From a virus: 31,316 nucleotides of DNA. The DNA lies in the IMG/VR virus record IMGVR_UViG_3300042560_001656, positions 1 to 31,316 of that record; one strand, 5' to 3'. Each line of letters starts with the position of its first letter. The stretch's first letter is position 1. The translations under genes and the position numbers were made by a program. The notes beneath the pieces were generated by a model that had not been told where the DNA came from, did no database searches, and worked only from the letters and a program-made list of their open reading frames with translations. This document shows, piece by piece, positions 21,240 to 29,512 of the stretch.

Positions 21240-23347
21240 GGGCACGCGATGCTCCATGTTTCCCCTGGGAACCCAGGGTTGTCGCCAATACAGTCCTCCT
21301 CGTCGCACGGCGGGGGTGTGTTCCCAAGCCACTGGAGGTTCCACAGGCACAACACGCCGCCATACGGAGCGGAAAGCGCTTCAGATGTTATGTCTCGCAC
21401 CTCCTGCGTCCTACAGTCCAACAGCAGCACTCTGTGGAGAACCCAAGTACGAAAGGCGTAGGATTTGTTGCCGTTAATGGGGTTTGTGTAGCAGAGGTTT
21501 GCCGTTTCCTCTGTCTGATTCACTCTGATTTCCTCCCACCACAGCGTGCATCCAGGTGGGGCTGTCCAGTCCTGCCTGTAAGGCGCCGCTCCCCACATTG
21601 AGTTTGGTACGACGTTCAGAGTGGACTGCCTGTAGTATCCACCCGCCGTTTGGCCGCTCCATGACGGCGGAACAAAAGAACACTCCGGCAGACATGACTC
21701 GCAGCACGGGGATTCCGGGTCGACTTCGTCGCAGTCCACTCGCTGCCATGTGCCGCACGGGCCTTCGGCGGACGCCTGGTCACACTGACTGTATTCAGGC
21801 AAGTCGCGCGGCGGGCAGTCTTCGCAGGACGATACTGATCGAGTGCGCTCGCACAACGCGAGGTAACCCGATCCTCCGTCGGTGACATCCAGAGATGTGA
21901 TTTGTCCGAATGTCGGGCTCGAGGTGTCCGTGTCGATTGTGGGTACGATGACGGCCCCGGAACCGTATCCCCCAGTGATGGTGACAGTGGGCGTCGCGAC
22001 ATATGGGTCGACTGTCGGGACTTCGCGGTAGTACGCGCCTCCGTCGGTTACGGCAACGCTGAGTATTGCGCCGTTTTCGTCAACCTCCGCGACCTGGGCT
22101 GATGCCTCCTGCAATGTGATGGGGTTTGGTTCTGGGTCTGCACCGTAATACTGACCTGCGTTACTGACAACGACAGACTCAATGACGCCCGTGTTCTTGT
22201 AATACACGCCCATGGAAGACAACTCAACTTCCAGAACGGCGCCGTTCTCGTCAACGGACAAGACGTAGCAGTCCGCCTCCGCCGACATAGTTCCGTCGGT
22301 TACGGTGACGAAAAACAAATCCCACTCGACGTAGCCAGAGCCGCCATTCACGACCTGGAATGCAGTGGCTCGCCACACAGATCGGCCAGAGCCTTGCCAG
22401 TTGGCTGTTTCTGCCATCGTGACCGTAACGACGGCTCCCGTGCCGTTGCAGAACGGTGCGCCCAGTTGGTTAACGGCAACCGTCGGGGCGACTCGTGATG
22501 TGCGCACGCTGGCCGTCGCGCCCGCCTGCGTGGTGTCGCCGGCGGCGGCGGTGACCGTGACGGATGCTCCGTCAGCGTATCCGCTCCCTCCTGCCGCTAC
22601 CGCAATGCCCGAGACTCGCCATGTTTTTGGGCTGACAGCGTTTTCTGCGATTGAGACTGTCAGGCTGCCCCCGGAACCCCCAGTAGCACTCGCCGTCAGT
22701 GTTGGCGGCTCGCGGCTGAGGCCCGCGGTGAAGGCGATAGTCGGGCACCCACTGTATTGGTCGGCCACATAGCCGCTGCCTCCGCTGATGACCTGGACAG
22801 ATGCGACGCGCCAAACTCGAAGCCCGCAGCCGAGAGGGTCGTCCACTTCTTCAAGCGTCACGCCCAGGACGGCGCCCGAACCTCCCTGGACGCAATACGA
22901 CGAATCCAGCGGGGCGGCAGTGACCGTTGGTGCAACGTGCCCGAGTTTGGCGAGTTTGCCGGACTGCGATGCAATCGTGGCGGACAAGATTTGGCCGCAT
23001 CCGATTACGACTTCATCTACGACGGCGAAGTAAACGAACGACGTGTTTGTGGAGTAGTCGAAATAGGATTGAGGCCAGCAGTTATTTGCGAACGTGATTC
23101 GGATGGCCGTGCGAGAGTCGGTGTACGGCTCATACCCCTCCGGGCAGTCGCCGTCGCATTCAGTGTTCACGCGCTCGTGGCATTGGTATGTGCGAGTGCA
23201 TTCCTCGCACGACTCTTTCGTCGTGTATTGGCACTTCACTTGGCCGTCTATCACGCACCCGAAGCATCCACAGCAGCACGCCTGCTCCGTCCCAACCGCA
23301 CCGTCGCGCAGGACGGGCTTGCCGTCTTGGAAGGTGATGAGCGTCAT
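21236..23347 (-). CDS. Cysteine-rich tail fibre-like protein with GGSGY repeats
   Basis: A 703-residue protein at the end of the tail module, where receptor-binding proteins usually lie. It has about 35 cysteines: eleven in the first 75 residues (including ACCCGCFGC) and another cluster from about residue 500 (SCEDCP, CCESC). Between them are about six repeats of the form [V]xxGGSGY or GGxYY, 45-75 residues apart, each preceded by beta-strand sequence, plus two copies of VDENGA. This predicts a beta-rich shaft between disulfide- or metal-bound ends. ATG 23347 overlaps the upstream stop as ATGA. The DNA is more AT-rich than its neighbours. Receptor binding is inferred. Confidence 0.7.
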   Translation of the reverse strand: MTLITFQDGKPVLRDGAVGTEQACCCGCFGCVIDGQVKCQYTTKESCEECTRTYQCHERVNTECDGDCPEGYEPYTDSRTAIRITFANNCWPQSYFDYSTNTSFVYFAVVDEVVIGCGQILSATIASQSGKLAKLGHVAPTVTAAPLDSSYCVQGGSGAVLGVTLEEVDDPLGCGLRVWRVASVQVISGGSGYVADQYSGCPTIAFTAGLSREPPTLTASATGGSGGSLTVSIAENAVSPKTWRVSGIAVAAGGSGYADGASVTVTAAAGDTTQAGATASVRTSRVAPTVAVNQLGAPFCNGTGAVVTVTMAETANWQGSGRSVWRATAFQVVNGGSGYVEWDLFFVTVTDGTMSAEADCYVLSVDENGAVLEVELSSMGVYYKNTGVIESVVVSNAGQYYGADPEPNPITLQEASAQVAEVDENGAILSVAVTDGGAYYREVPTVDPYVATPTVTITGGYGSGAVIVPTIDTDTSSPTFGQITSLDVTDGGSGYLALCERTRSVSSCEDCPPRDLPEYSQCDQASAEGPCGTWQRVDCDEVDPESPCCESCLPECSFVPPSWSGQTAGGYYRQSTLNVVPNSMWGAAPYRQDWTAPPGCTLWWEEIRVNQTEETANLCYTNPINGNKSYAFRTWVLHRVLLLDCRTQEVRDITSEALSAPYGGVLCLWNLQWLGNTPPPCDEEDCIGDNPGFPGETWSIACP

Positions 23348-24282
23348 GCGCCACCCCCGCCGGTGGATCCTTCTTCGCATTCAGCGATATCAAACCACTT
23401 CAAGCATCCGTTTTCGTCGTGGCCGAGAATCTGTTGCTTTGTCCCATCCCATCCCGGCCATTTCGTGATGTCTTCGCCGCCGATGGTATTGCGGCAAGAT
23501 CCTTCATCATCTGGCGAGCCCGCCTCGACGAGATACCACTTGCCATCTGCGGCCCGCGCGATCTCTACCCACGACTGGGCCTTCACGTCGCGCGACAGAT
23601 TGCGGACGTCCGCGATCGTCGCGGCCGGGCTTGTCTGCGTCGGCTTGCAGGACTCCCCGGAACTGGCCTCGCCCTCCCAAATCGTGACCGTGGCACAGGT
23701 GCCGAACGCCCAGTCGGCCGTTACCTTCCCGACCCGGACTTCGCCGCCACCGTCGTCGATGCGCACCAGCCCCCACACCGTCCCTGTACCGCTCTGCCGC
23801 CATAGCACGCGAGCCGGGCCGTCGGCGCCGAGCTGCAACGTCTCGCGTGATGCGTGCGGCTTTGCCCTGTCGCCGGACCCGCCGCCGCCCACCGTGAGCC
23901 TGGCCTGCACCACACCCGCCACCACCACGCGGCCGATCTTGCCGGCCTTGATCGGCTCGACGGCGATGCAAAAGGCGGCCCCGGTGGTGGCCGACGGCAT
24001 GGTGCCGACAACGCACGGCATTTCCTCGAAGCTCCGCCGCTTTGTTTCGCCTTCCGAGGGGTTGATTTCGATGCCCGTGATCGCGAGCACGCCCCAGCGG
24101 TTGAGGTCGCCGCCGCTGCTGTTGCGGGCCATGATGACGTTTCGACCAGGCTCGTAGCCCGGCAGCGCCGGCCCCTTGAACCCGGTGTCCGGCCGCATCA
24201 ACCCGTTGAGGAAGTTGATCTGCTCCGCGGCGATCCGCAGCTTGTCGCCCGGCTTGACGTGTTGCCGTGGATCGGTGCCCAT
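23344..24282 (-). CDS. Tail-tip protein, 312 aa
   Basis: The N-terminal ~60 residues (KPGDKLRIAAEQINFLNGLM) are typical of proteins placed between phage tail-tip and fibre genes. Then follow beta-rich segments (GRVVVAGVVQARLTVGGGG, VWGLVRIDDGGGEV) and a cysteine-containing C-terminus ending in a glycine run. Start and upstream stop share one base (TAATG), which fixes the start at 24282. It probably links tail tip and fibre; no enzyme motif is seen. Confidence 0.65.
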   Translation of the reverse strand: MGTDPRQHVKPGDKLRIAAEQINFLNGLMRPDTGFKGPALPGYEPGRNVIMARNSSGGDLNRWGVLAITGIEINPSEGETKRRSFEEMPCVVGTMPSATTGAAFCIAVEPIKAGKIGRVVVAGVVQARLTVGGGGSGDRAKPHASRETLQLGADGPARVLWRQSGTGTVWGLVRIDDGGGEVRVGKVTADWAFGTCATVTIWEGEASSGESCKPTQTSPAATIADVRNLSRDVKAQSWVEIARAADGKWYLVEAGSPDDEGSCRNTIGGEDITKWPGWDGTKQQILGHDENGCLKWFDIAECEEGSTGGGGA

Positions 24283-25205
24283 TACGCCAACCCGTTCCCG
24301 CCGGCGGCACCGGCCTGACCGTTCGCACCGGCCCGCGGCCCGCCGATAGTACCGGCGATCATGCCGAGGGCAGCCCAGCTCTTTTGGTGGTAGACGCGGT
24401 TCTTGTACGCGGCGATCGGCTTGCGGATCAGGGAGCCGCCGCTGCTCTCTGGCTGGTACCAGATCCACACGTGCTCCCAGCCATCCTTCGGGAACTGCCC
24501 GATGCCCTTCACGTAGAAGTCTGTGACGTTGGGGCGTGCCTCCCAGTCGAAGGTCACGGTCACGTAGGGCTGGTCGCCGTTCCACTGCCCGCGGGCGCCC
24601 ATGAACAGGGCCTCGCCGGGGGCGAAGCAGCGGAACGCTGATTGATTGACGGAGCCCGTGAGGCGGTAAACGCTGCCCACAAACTCGCAACTGATCGCGA
24701 CCTGGGCCGGGATGATCCACGTCTCCGAATACCGCAGGTTCGGCCGCACCACGTCCAGCCCTTGCACGCTGTCGCCTGACACGTTGAGGGCGGATTGGAA
24801 ATCCGGCGACTGGTCCGGGAAACGTTCCTCGTCGTCGAGGCCCTGGGTGATGTGCTCGGTGTTGCCGGTCGTGTCCCACGCCAGAGCGCCAGGCACGAAG
24901 TCGTCGCCACCCTCCGGAGCGTCGGACACCTTCGGCTGAAGCGTCTGGTAGACGGCGGTGACGTCGAAGTAGGCGTTACCGATGCCGTTGACGTCGAGCC
25001 GCCTGCGAACCCAATACAGCCCCGCCCCGTCGCCGTTCACGTAGTTCGGAGCGTACTTCTCCATCTCGGCGACGACCTGGTTGAAGCCGCTGTCGCAGCG
25101 TCCGATCACGTACCGCCGCTTCACCTCGCGGACCTCGCCGCCCTCCGACTCGTTGCTCACGGAGCCGGACATGCTGTCCACCAGTTCGTAGACTTTGATG
25201 CTCAT
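24282..25205 (-). CDS. Minor tail protein, 307 aa
   Basis: A beta-rich protein directly behind the tape measure gene, the place of distal tail or tail-tip proteins in siphoviruses. Visible features are a charged first 40 residues with a YVIGRCDSGF segment, a central aromatic-rich part (WIIPAQVAISCEFVG, ALFMGARGQWNGD), WEHVWIWYQP, and a glycine/alanine-rich C-terminus. ATG overlaps the previous stop as ATGA. The assignment rests on order and composition, as I recognise no named domain. Confidence 0.65.
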   Translation of the reverse strand: MSIKVYELVDSMSGSVSNESEGGEVREVKRRYVIGRCDSGFNQVVAEMEKYAPNYVNGDGAGLYWVRRRLDVNGIGNAYFDVTAVYQTLQPKVSDAPEGGDDFVPGALAWDTTGNTEHITQGLDDEERFPDQSPDFQSALNVSGDSVQGLDVVRPNLRYSETWIIPAQVAISCEFVGSVYRLTGSVNQSAFRCFAPGEALFMGARGQWNGDQPYVTVTFDWEARPNVTDFYVKGIGQFPKDGWEHVWIWYQPESSGGSLIRKPIAAYKNRVYHQKSWAALGMIAGTIGGPRAGANGQAGAAGGNGLA

Positions 25206-27592
25206 GAGAAAATCGTTTGGTAGCCTTTCTCGAGAGCACGGACCATCGTGCCGAAATACGTCCTCGACTCTTTTGCGACGGCGAGGTGCTCCGTTGAAAC
25301 CTTGACAAGCGCGTCAAGTCGGGAATCAAGCGAATTGAAAAGCGCCTGCGCGTCGGCGACCTGTGCCACGCCAGCTTGCGCTCTCGCCGCTACTGGAGCG
25401 GCGAGCGGCGCAACAACCCCAGCAGCCACGCCGCCGCCGGCGGCCGCCGGCTCAATCCGATTGGCCGCCAGCATTTGCTCCAGCGCACCGGCGGCCCGGG
25501 CCGTGTTCGCCGCCGTCTGGATGGCTGGCTGCTCGAGCTTGTTCAGTTCCGGACCGATGCCGAGCCCCTCGCCGGTCGAGGAGAAGGTGCCAACGGTCTG
25601 GCCGATGCCGGCGGCTGCCCCGGCCTCCGCGGCAGCTCCCATGCCTGGAGGCATGACGCCGCGATCCTCTCGGGCCTGTGCGACCCATGCCGGAGCGTCA
25701 GCCTTGGCCGCGGGCTTCTCCTCCAGCCGCCCCTTGGCCCGGGCGAGATCCTTCCGCAGCTCCTCGATCACCCCGTCCCACCCAGCGGCGTCCTTGTCCA
25801 TGGCCTCCTGCCGGCCATTCGCCGCCCGCTGGCGGGCGGCGGCCCGATCGGCTGCCCGGGCATCGGCGGTCGGTGCCCTTGCTCTCGCCTTCTCTGCGGC
25901 AGCGTCGGCGGCCTTGATGGCCGCACCCATCCCGGTCAGCGCGAACTTCCAATCGAACGCCGCACGGAAGTAGATGCCCAGCCGCTCGAACCCATTCTGG
26001 AGCGTGATGATGTCAGCCCCGAACAAGCCCATGAACCGGTCAAGGCCCTGGGTGAGCATGTCGCCGACAAACGCCCCGGCGGACGTGAACGTCCCCTGGA
26101 TCGTCCCCAGGAATCCGCTCGCCGCCTTGCTCATCTGCATGAGGGCGATCGAGAAGTTGAGGTTCATGATCTGCCACGCCGTCCCGAAGTCGAGTTGCGT
26201 GATGGCCTTCCAGATCGCATCGGTCTCGGCCTTGAAGGCCGGCGACAGCGTGCGGGCGACGACCACGCCGGCGGCGACGGCGGCGAAGGCGGCTGTGGCC
26301 GCCAAGCCGACCGGCGTGAACAGGGCCGGGATGACCTGGAGCACCGACTTCAGCACGCCCATTCCGCTGGCGATCACCCGCAAGCCGATCGAGGCAGTGG
26401 TCGCCGCGATGCCCAGCGCCAGCATCCCGCCGGCGACCGCCGCCACCGTGGCGACCAGCTGCGGGTTGCGTTGGATGAACTGAGTGACGATCTCCAAGGC
26501 TCGGCCGAGGCCCTGTACCACAGCGGTCGCCGTGGTGCCCATCGACGTGATGACGGCGATCTTCAGGTCGGCAAACTTCGCCGCGAGCACCTGGACCTGG
26601 CCGCCGAAACTCTGGAGCACCTGCCCGGCCTTCCCGGCCGCGGCCCCTGCCGACCCCTGGATCGTGCCGAGGATGCGGTCGAACTCGCCGCCGAGTTGCG
26701 AGAGGGTCGCCGCCGCACGCGCACCGCGGATGTCGAAGATGTCCATGAACGCCTGCATCCGGTCGGCGTTGTTCATGCCGGCCGTGGCCGTCCCAAGGTC
26801 GCGGACCACGTCCATGAACGGCCGCAGGTTGCCCTGGGCATCGCGGACGCTCACGCCAAGCTTGTTGAACTTCGCCTCTTCGCTGCCCATGGCCTCGAGC
26901 ACGCGGGCCAGCTGCGTGCCCGCCATGCTCCCGCGGATTCCGCCTTGGGCGAGCGTGCCGAGGGCCGCCGCCACGTCGTCAAAAGACTGCCCCGCCATCT
27001 GGGCCTGCGGCCCGACGTAGGACAGCGATTCGCCGATCAGGTCCACGCTCGTCGTCGAGGCATTGGCCGCCGCCTGGAGCCGGTCGGCGATGCTACCGAA
27101 GTCGCTCGTGGCCATGCCGAACTGGGACATCGTGCCGACCACCACCTCGACGGCTCGGGCCAACCCCATGTTGTCGGCGGCTGCCAGGGCCAGCACGGGG
27201 CCGACCGCCCTGATCGTGCCCTCCGCGTCCAGGCCCGCCTTCGCCAGTTCGTTCATCGCGTTGGCCGTCTCGGTCGGCGACTTGCCCATGGCCACGCCCA
27301 TCTCGCGGGCGGCGGCGTTGAGCCGCCTGAACTGCTCCTCCGTCGCGCTCGTGTTCGCTCGCACCTGGGCCATGGCGAGCGTGAAGTTGGCCGCCTCACC
27401 GGCGGCGATCACGAACGGTGCCCCAAGGGCCGCACCGCCGATCGACAGGTTGGTGCCGATCTGCCGCATCGACGCGGACACCGCCTTGAGGCGGTTCTGC
27501 ACCCTGGTCATGGTCTGCTGAAACGCGCCATCCTTGGCGAAGATTTCGATGAAGGCACCGCCCGCACGGACTGCTCCGGCACTAGCCGCCAT
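25202..27592 (-). CDS. Tail tape measure protein (TP901 family)
   Basis: A 796-residue protein that sets tail length and is likely to take part in DNA delivery. The TP901/PhageMin_Tail domain covers about residues 70-300: AREMGVAMGKSPTETANAMN, AKAGLDAEGTI, AAALGTLAQGGIRGSMAGTQ and the ending GARAAATLSQLGG. A long hydrophobic region (about 375-475) could insert into the host membrane. The C-terminal third is alanine-rich and helical. Using the known rule of about 0.15 nm per residue, the tail would be near 120 nm. It overlaps the chaperone frameshift frame by 11 bases. No contractile sheath gene is seen. Confidence 0.92.
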   Translation of the reverse strand: MAASAGAVRAGGAFIEIFAKDGAFQQTMTRVQNRLKAVSASMRQIGTNLSIGGAALGAPFVIAAGEAANFTLAMAQVRANTSATEEQFRRLNAAAREMGVAMGKSPTETANAMNELAKAGLDAEGTIRAVGPVLALAAADNMGLARAVEVVVGTMSQFGMATSDFGSIADRLQAAANASTTSVDLIGESLSYVGPQAQMAGQSFDDVAAALGTLAQGGIRGSMAGTQLARVLEAMGSEEAKFNKLGVSVRDAQGNLRPFMDVVRDLGTATAGMNNADRMQAFMDIFDIRGARAAATLSQLGGEFDRILGTIQGSAGAAAGKAGQVLQSFGGQVQVLAAKFADLKIAVITSMGTTATAVVQGLGRALEIVTQFIQRNPQLVATVAAVAGGMLALGIAATTASIGLRVIASGMGVLKSVLQVIPALFTPVGLAATAAFAAVAAGVVVARTLSPAFKAETDAIWKAITQLDFGTAWQIMNLNFSIALMQMSKAASGFLGTIQGTFTSAGAFVGDMLTQGLDRFMGLFGADIITLQNGFERLGIYFRAAFDWKFALTGMGAAIKAADAAAEKARARAPTADARAADRAAARQRAANGRQEAMDKDAAGWDGVIEELRKDLARAKGRLEEKPAAKADAPAWVAQAREDRGVMPPGMGAAAEAGAAAGIGQTVGTFSSTGEGLGIGPELNKLEQPAIQTAANTARAAGALEQMLAANRIEPAAAGGGVAAGVVAPLAAPVAARAQAGVAQVADAQALFNSLDSRLDALVKVSTEHLAVAKESRTYFGTMVRALEKGYQTIFS

Positions 27593-28022
27593 GCGTCACC
27601 TCCGCAGGCTTGTGCCGCCGCATGGCGATGCCGAGGGCCGCGAGCACCTCCGGAGTCGCCTCCGGGATCTCGGGCTCTGGGAGGTACGGGTGGTAGGTCG
27701 CCAGCGTCGGCGGCGATCCCTTGCTCGGGTCACTGTGGATGCTGGCGAGGAGCGTCATGAGCGAGGCCGTGTGATTCCAGTGTTCGTTCGACCGTCCCCA
27801 GGCCATCCAATCCAGTTCACGGAGCGTGTAGCCCCACGGGTCTACGCCGCACTGGCCGGCGAGCTCGAAGCAGAGTTCGTAAGGGTCTGGCGGAGGAGCG
27901 TCTCGAAGTCCGTCTCCTCGATCTTCTGTTCCGCGTCGCGGACGCCTTCGGTCATGACCTTTTGGTGTGCCGCCTGATACCGGGCCAGCATCTTCTTCAG
28001 CAGCCCCTTGCGGGGCTCCTGG
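27582..28022 (-). CDS. Tail assembly chaperone, frameshift extension (T part)
   Basis: This frame has no usable start. It is reached by -1 slippage in the upstream chaperone gene and ends 11 bases inside the tape measure gene. The convincing protein part begins at PPPDPYELCFELAGQ, followed by GVDPWGYTLRELDWMAWGR, the conserved core of T-type tail chaperones that bind the tape measure and tail tube. If slippage occurs at 28022-28028, the fusion would have 98 + 146 = 244 residues, with a basic, low-complexity linker of about 45 residues between the two parts. Confidence 0.85.
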   Translation of the reverse strand, partial: PGAPQGAAEEDAGPVSGGTPKGHDRRRPRRGTEDRGDGLRDAPPPDPYELCFELAGQCGVDPWGYTLRELDWMAWGRSNEHWNHTASLMTLLASIHSDPSKGSPPTLATYHPYLPEPEIPEATPEVLAALGIAMRRHKPAEVTHGG

Positions 28023-28315
28023 AAAAAATCGGCGACCTCCGCGAGCAGCGCCTCCACCGCTCCCTCGATCACCGTGCCGTCGATGCCGGCCAGGAAATCG
28101 TCGAGCGTCTTGCCGGCCGCCTCCGCCTGCGGCCGGATGGTCGAGAACAGCACCTCGCAAAACTTCACGTCGTCCGCGAAGAACGCCCCGATCTTCTCGG
28201 CGCTGGCGAACAGGTCGGTGAGCCGCAGCCCGGTGTCGTCCTGGCACCGCTTGATGGTGCCGACGTTCACCGTCACCTGCCATTCCGTGCCGTCGGTGGT
28301 TTTGAAGGTTTTCAT
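27842..28315 (-). CDS. Tail assembly chaperone (G part)
   Basis: A 157-residue protein in the classic position between tail-tube genes and the tape measure gene. Such proteins coat the tape measure while the tube assembles and are made in excess over their frameshifted form. Seen here: a beta N-terminus (TFKTTDGTEWQVTVNVGTI) and helices through LLRQTL. The ATG at 28315 overlaps the upstream stop as ATGA. GC-rich third positions persist to the zero-frame end, so the unshifted product is real. The -1 frame is open from before codon 97 into the T part. Confidence 0.85.
   Translation of the reverse strand: MKTFKTTDGTEWQVTVNVGTIKRCQDDTGLRLTDLFASAEKIGAFFADDVKFCEVLFSTIRPQAEAAGKTLDDFLAGIDGTVIEGAVEALLAEVADFFQEPRKGLLKKMLARYQAAHQKVMTEGVRDAEQKIEETDFETLLRQTLTNSASSSPASAA
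27998..28028 (-). promoter_or_regulatory. -1 programmed frameshift signal: T TTT TTC plus hairpin
   Basis: The mRNA reads GAT TTT TTC, giving a perfect slippery heptamer U UUU UUC (28028-28022). Four bases later a 6-bp stem AGCCCC/GGGGCU (28017-28012 with 28007-28002) is closed by a GCAA (GNRA) tetraloop and extended, after a G-G mismatch, by CAG/CUG (28021-28019 with 28000-27998). Both slipped codons re-pair exactly. A second, poorer candidate (C CAA AAG) lies nearer the T part. Confidence 0.75.
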
Positions 28316-28677
28316 GGGGGTCCGTAGGTCCAGAGCTTCAGAGTCACTTCCCAGGCCAGCACGCCGGCGATGGGCTGCTTGACGGCGATGTTCACCGGCA
28401 CAAAGTCGGCTTGTCCGACGTTGCTGATCCCGAGCGTCAACGGATCAGGCGGGTGCCGGTTGAACTTCGCCGCGAAATCGTCGTAGTTCTCTTTCCAGTA
28501 GATGAGCACCTTGACGGTCGCGTCGGCCGCGAGCGGCAGGGTTGACTTCCAGCCGTGCCACCACGACGTGACGTCGTGCGTGGACATGGCCATGTCGATG
28601 TCGAGTTCCCGGACGCCTTCCAGGACCGTGCCGTCAAGCGTGAGCACCTGGTCGCGGCCGAGCTGTACCTTAGCCAC
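28312..28677 (-). CDS. Tail tube-like protein, paralogue 3
   Basis: A 121-residue beta-rich protein starting VQLGRDQVLTLDGT, with VRELDIDMAMSTHDVTSWW, AADATVKVLIY and a final VLAWEVTLKLWTYG. The N-terminal xLGRD pattern and the size match the two genes upstream, so the three look like a tandem family of tail-tube or tube-associated proteins. It is followed by the chaperone gene through an ATGA overlap. Which of the three forms the main tube cannot be told from sequence. Confidence 0.65.
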   Translation of the reverse strand: MAKVQLGRDQVLTLDGTVLEGVRELDIDMAMSTHDVTSWWHGWKSTLPLAADATVKVLIYWKENYDDFAAKFNRHPPDPLTLGISNVGQADFVPVNIAVKQPIAGVLAWEVTLKLWTYGPP

Positions 28678-28689
28678 GCGGACCAGCGA

Positions 28690-29049
28690 TCACGCCGCCT
28701 CCGGCTCGGTCACTCCGTACTTCACCGTGTACTCGACCTTGCCCTTCATGTTGGGCTTTTCTTGGATGTCGAGGATCACGGCGTTGAGCGTGCTCGGCAG
28801 GCCGGCAATGTCCATCGCCCCCTCGTCACCGACGGCGCCAGTCACGTGCGTGCAGTTCACGTCGATCGAGATGTCGATGATGCCGGCCATGTGGACCAGC
28901 TCGGTGATCGCCGTCGACTTGAACACCGTGACGTCCAGGTCGGCAGCCGACACGCTGACCGTGGAGTCGATGATGTCGTCGTTTTCCACGCCCGGGAGGA
29001 CGTTGATGCAGTCGCGGCCGAGCTTGTAGGTGGTCGTTGCGGCGGGCAT
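28690..29049 (-). CDS. Tail tube-like protein, paralogue 2
   Basis: A 119-residue acidic beta-rich protein starting TTYKLGRDCINVLPG, with segments TVSVSAADLDVTVFKST, IIDISIDVNCTHVTGA and KGKVEYTVKYG. AAGGAG stands 7-8 bases before the ATG, the best ribosome binding site of the tail block, which suggests high expression and favours it as a major tail protein. It shares the xLGRD start with its neighbours on both sides. Confidence 0.68.
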   Translation of the reverse strand: MPAATTTYKLGRDCINVLPGVENDDIIDSTVSVSAADLDVTVFKSTAITELVHMAGIIDISIDVNCTHVTGAVGDEGAMDIAGLPSTLNAVILDIQEKPNMKGKVEYTVKYGVTEPEAA

Positions 29050-29061
29050 GAAAACTCCTTG

Positions 29062-29442
29062 TTACGAGCGGTAGTCGCTGGGGCCGACCGTGACCTGATT
29101 GGCGGTCTCGCTCGCCACGCCGGGCTTCATCGTGACCTTGTACGTGACCACGCCCTCCTGCGGCTCCTCACGGTTGGCGGTCATGCAGATGACGTCCTTG
29201 GCCGTGCCACCGTTGACGGTGAGCGAATAGCTCTGCCCGATCACCATCGAGGTCGTCGCGGTGGCGAGCACCGTGCCCTCGAACGTGTAGTCGGGGATGC
29301 CGCCCTTGACCTTCTTGATCGGCTTCGCGCCGGATCGCGTGGTGGTGTCGATGCCCTCGGCGGACCGTGTGACCGTGAGGTCGGACACGCCTACCAGGCC
29401 GGAAAGAGTCCAGTCTTTGCCGAGGTTGATCGTGGCTGCCAT
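29062..29442 (-). CDS. Tail tube-like protein, paralogue 1
   Basis: A 126-residue beta-rich protein starting AATINLGKDWTLSGL, with SDLTVTRSAEGIDTTTRSG, YTFEGTVLATATTSMV and VVTYKVTMKPG. The segment IDTTTRSG is like the strand that follows the N-terminal motif in small phage tube proteins. GAGAGG lies in front of the ATG at 29442, which I prefer to an ATG 39 bases upstream that adds a basic stretch. A major tail tube or tube-related function is likely. Confidence 0.68.
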   Translation of the reverse strand: MAATINLGKDWTLSGLVGVSDLTVTRSAEGIDTTTRSGAKPIKKVKGGIPDYTFEGTVLATATTSMVIGQSYSLTVNGGTAKDVICMTANREEPQEGVVTYKVTMKPGVASETANQVTVGPSDYRS

Positions 29443-29512
29443 CTGGCCCTCTCGCCGGTGTCCGGGCGGCCTTTGCCGCACCTGAACATCAGTCTACCGG
29501 TGGCCTGTGGTG

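Noticed and set aside
21236-23347. GGSGY repeats as a sign of a DNA-level tandem repeat or CRISPR
   Set aside because: The units vary in spacing and nucleotide sequence; the repetition is at the protein level only.
25376-27760. 794-codon plus-strand frame opposite the tape measure gene
   Set aside because: Arg/Gly/His-rich composition, no motif and exact opposition to a TP901 tape measure protein.
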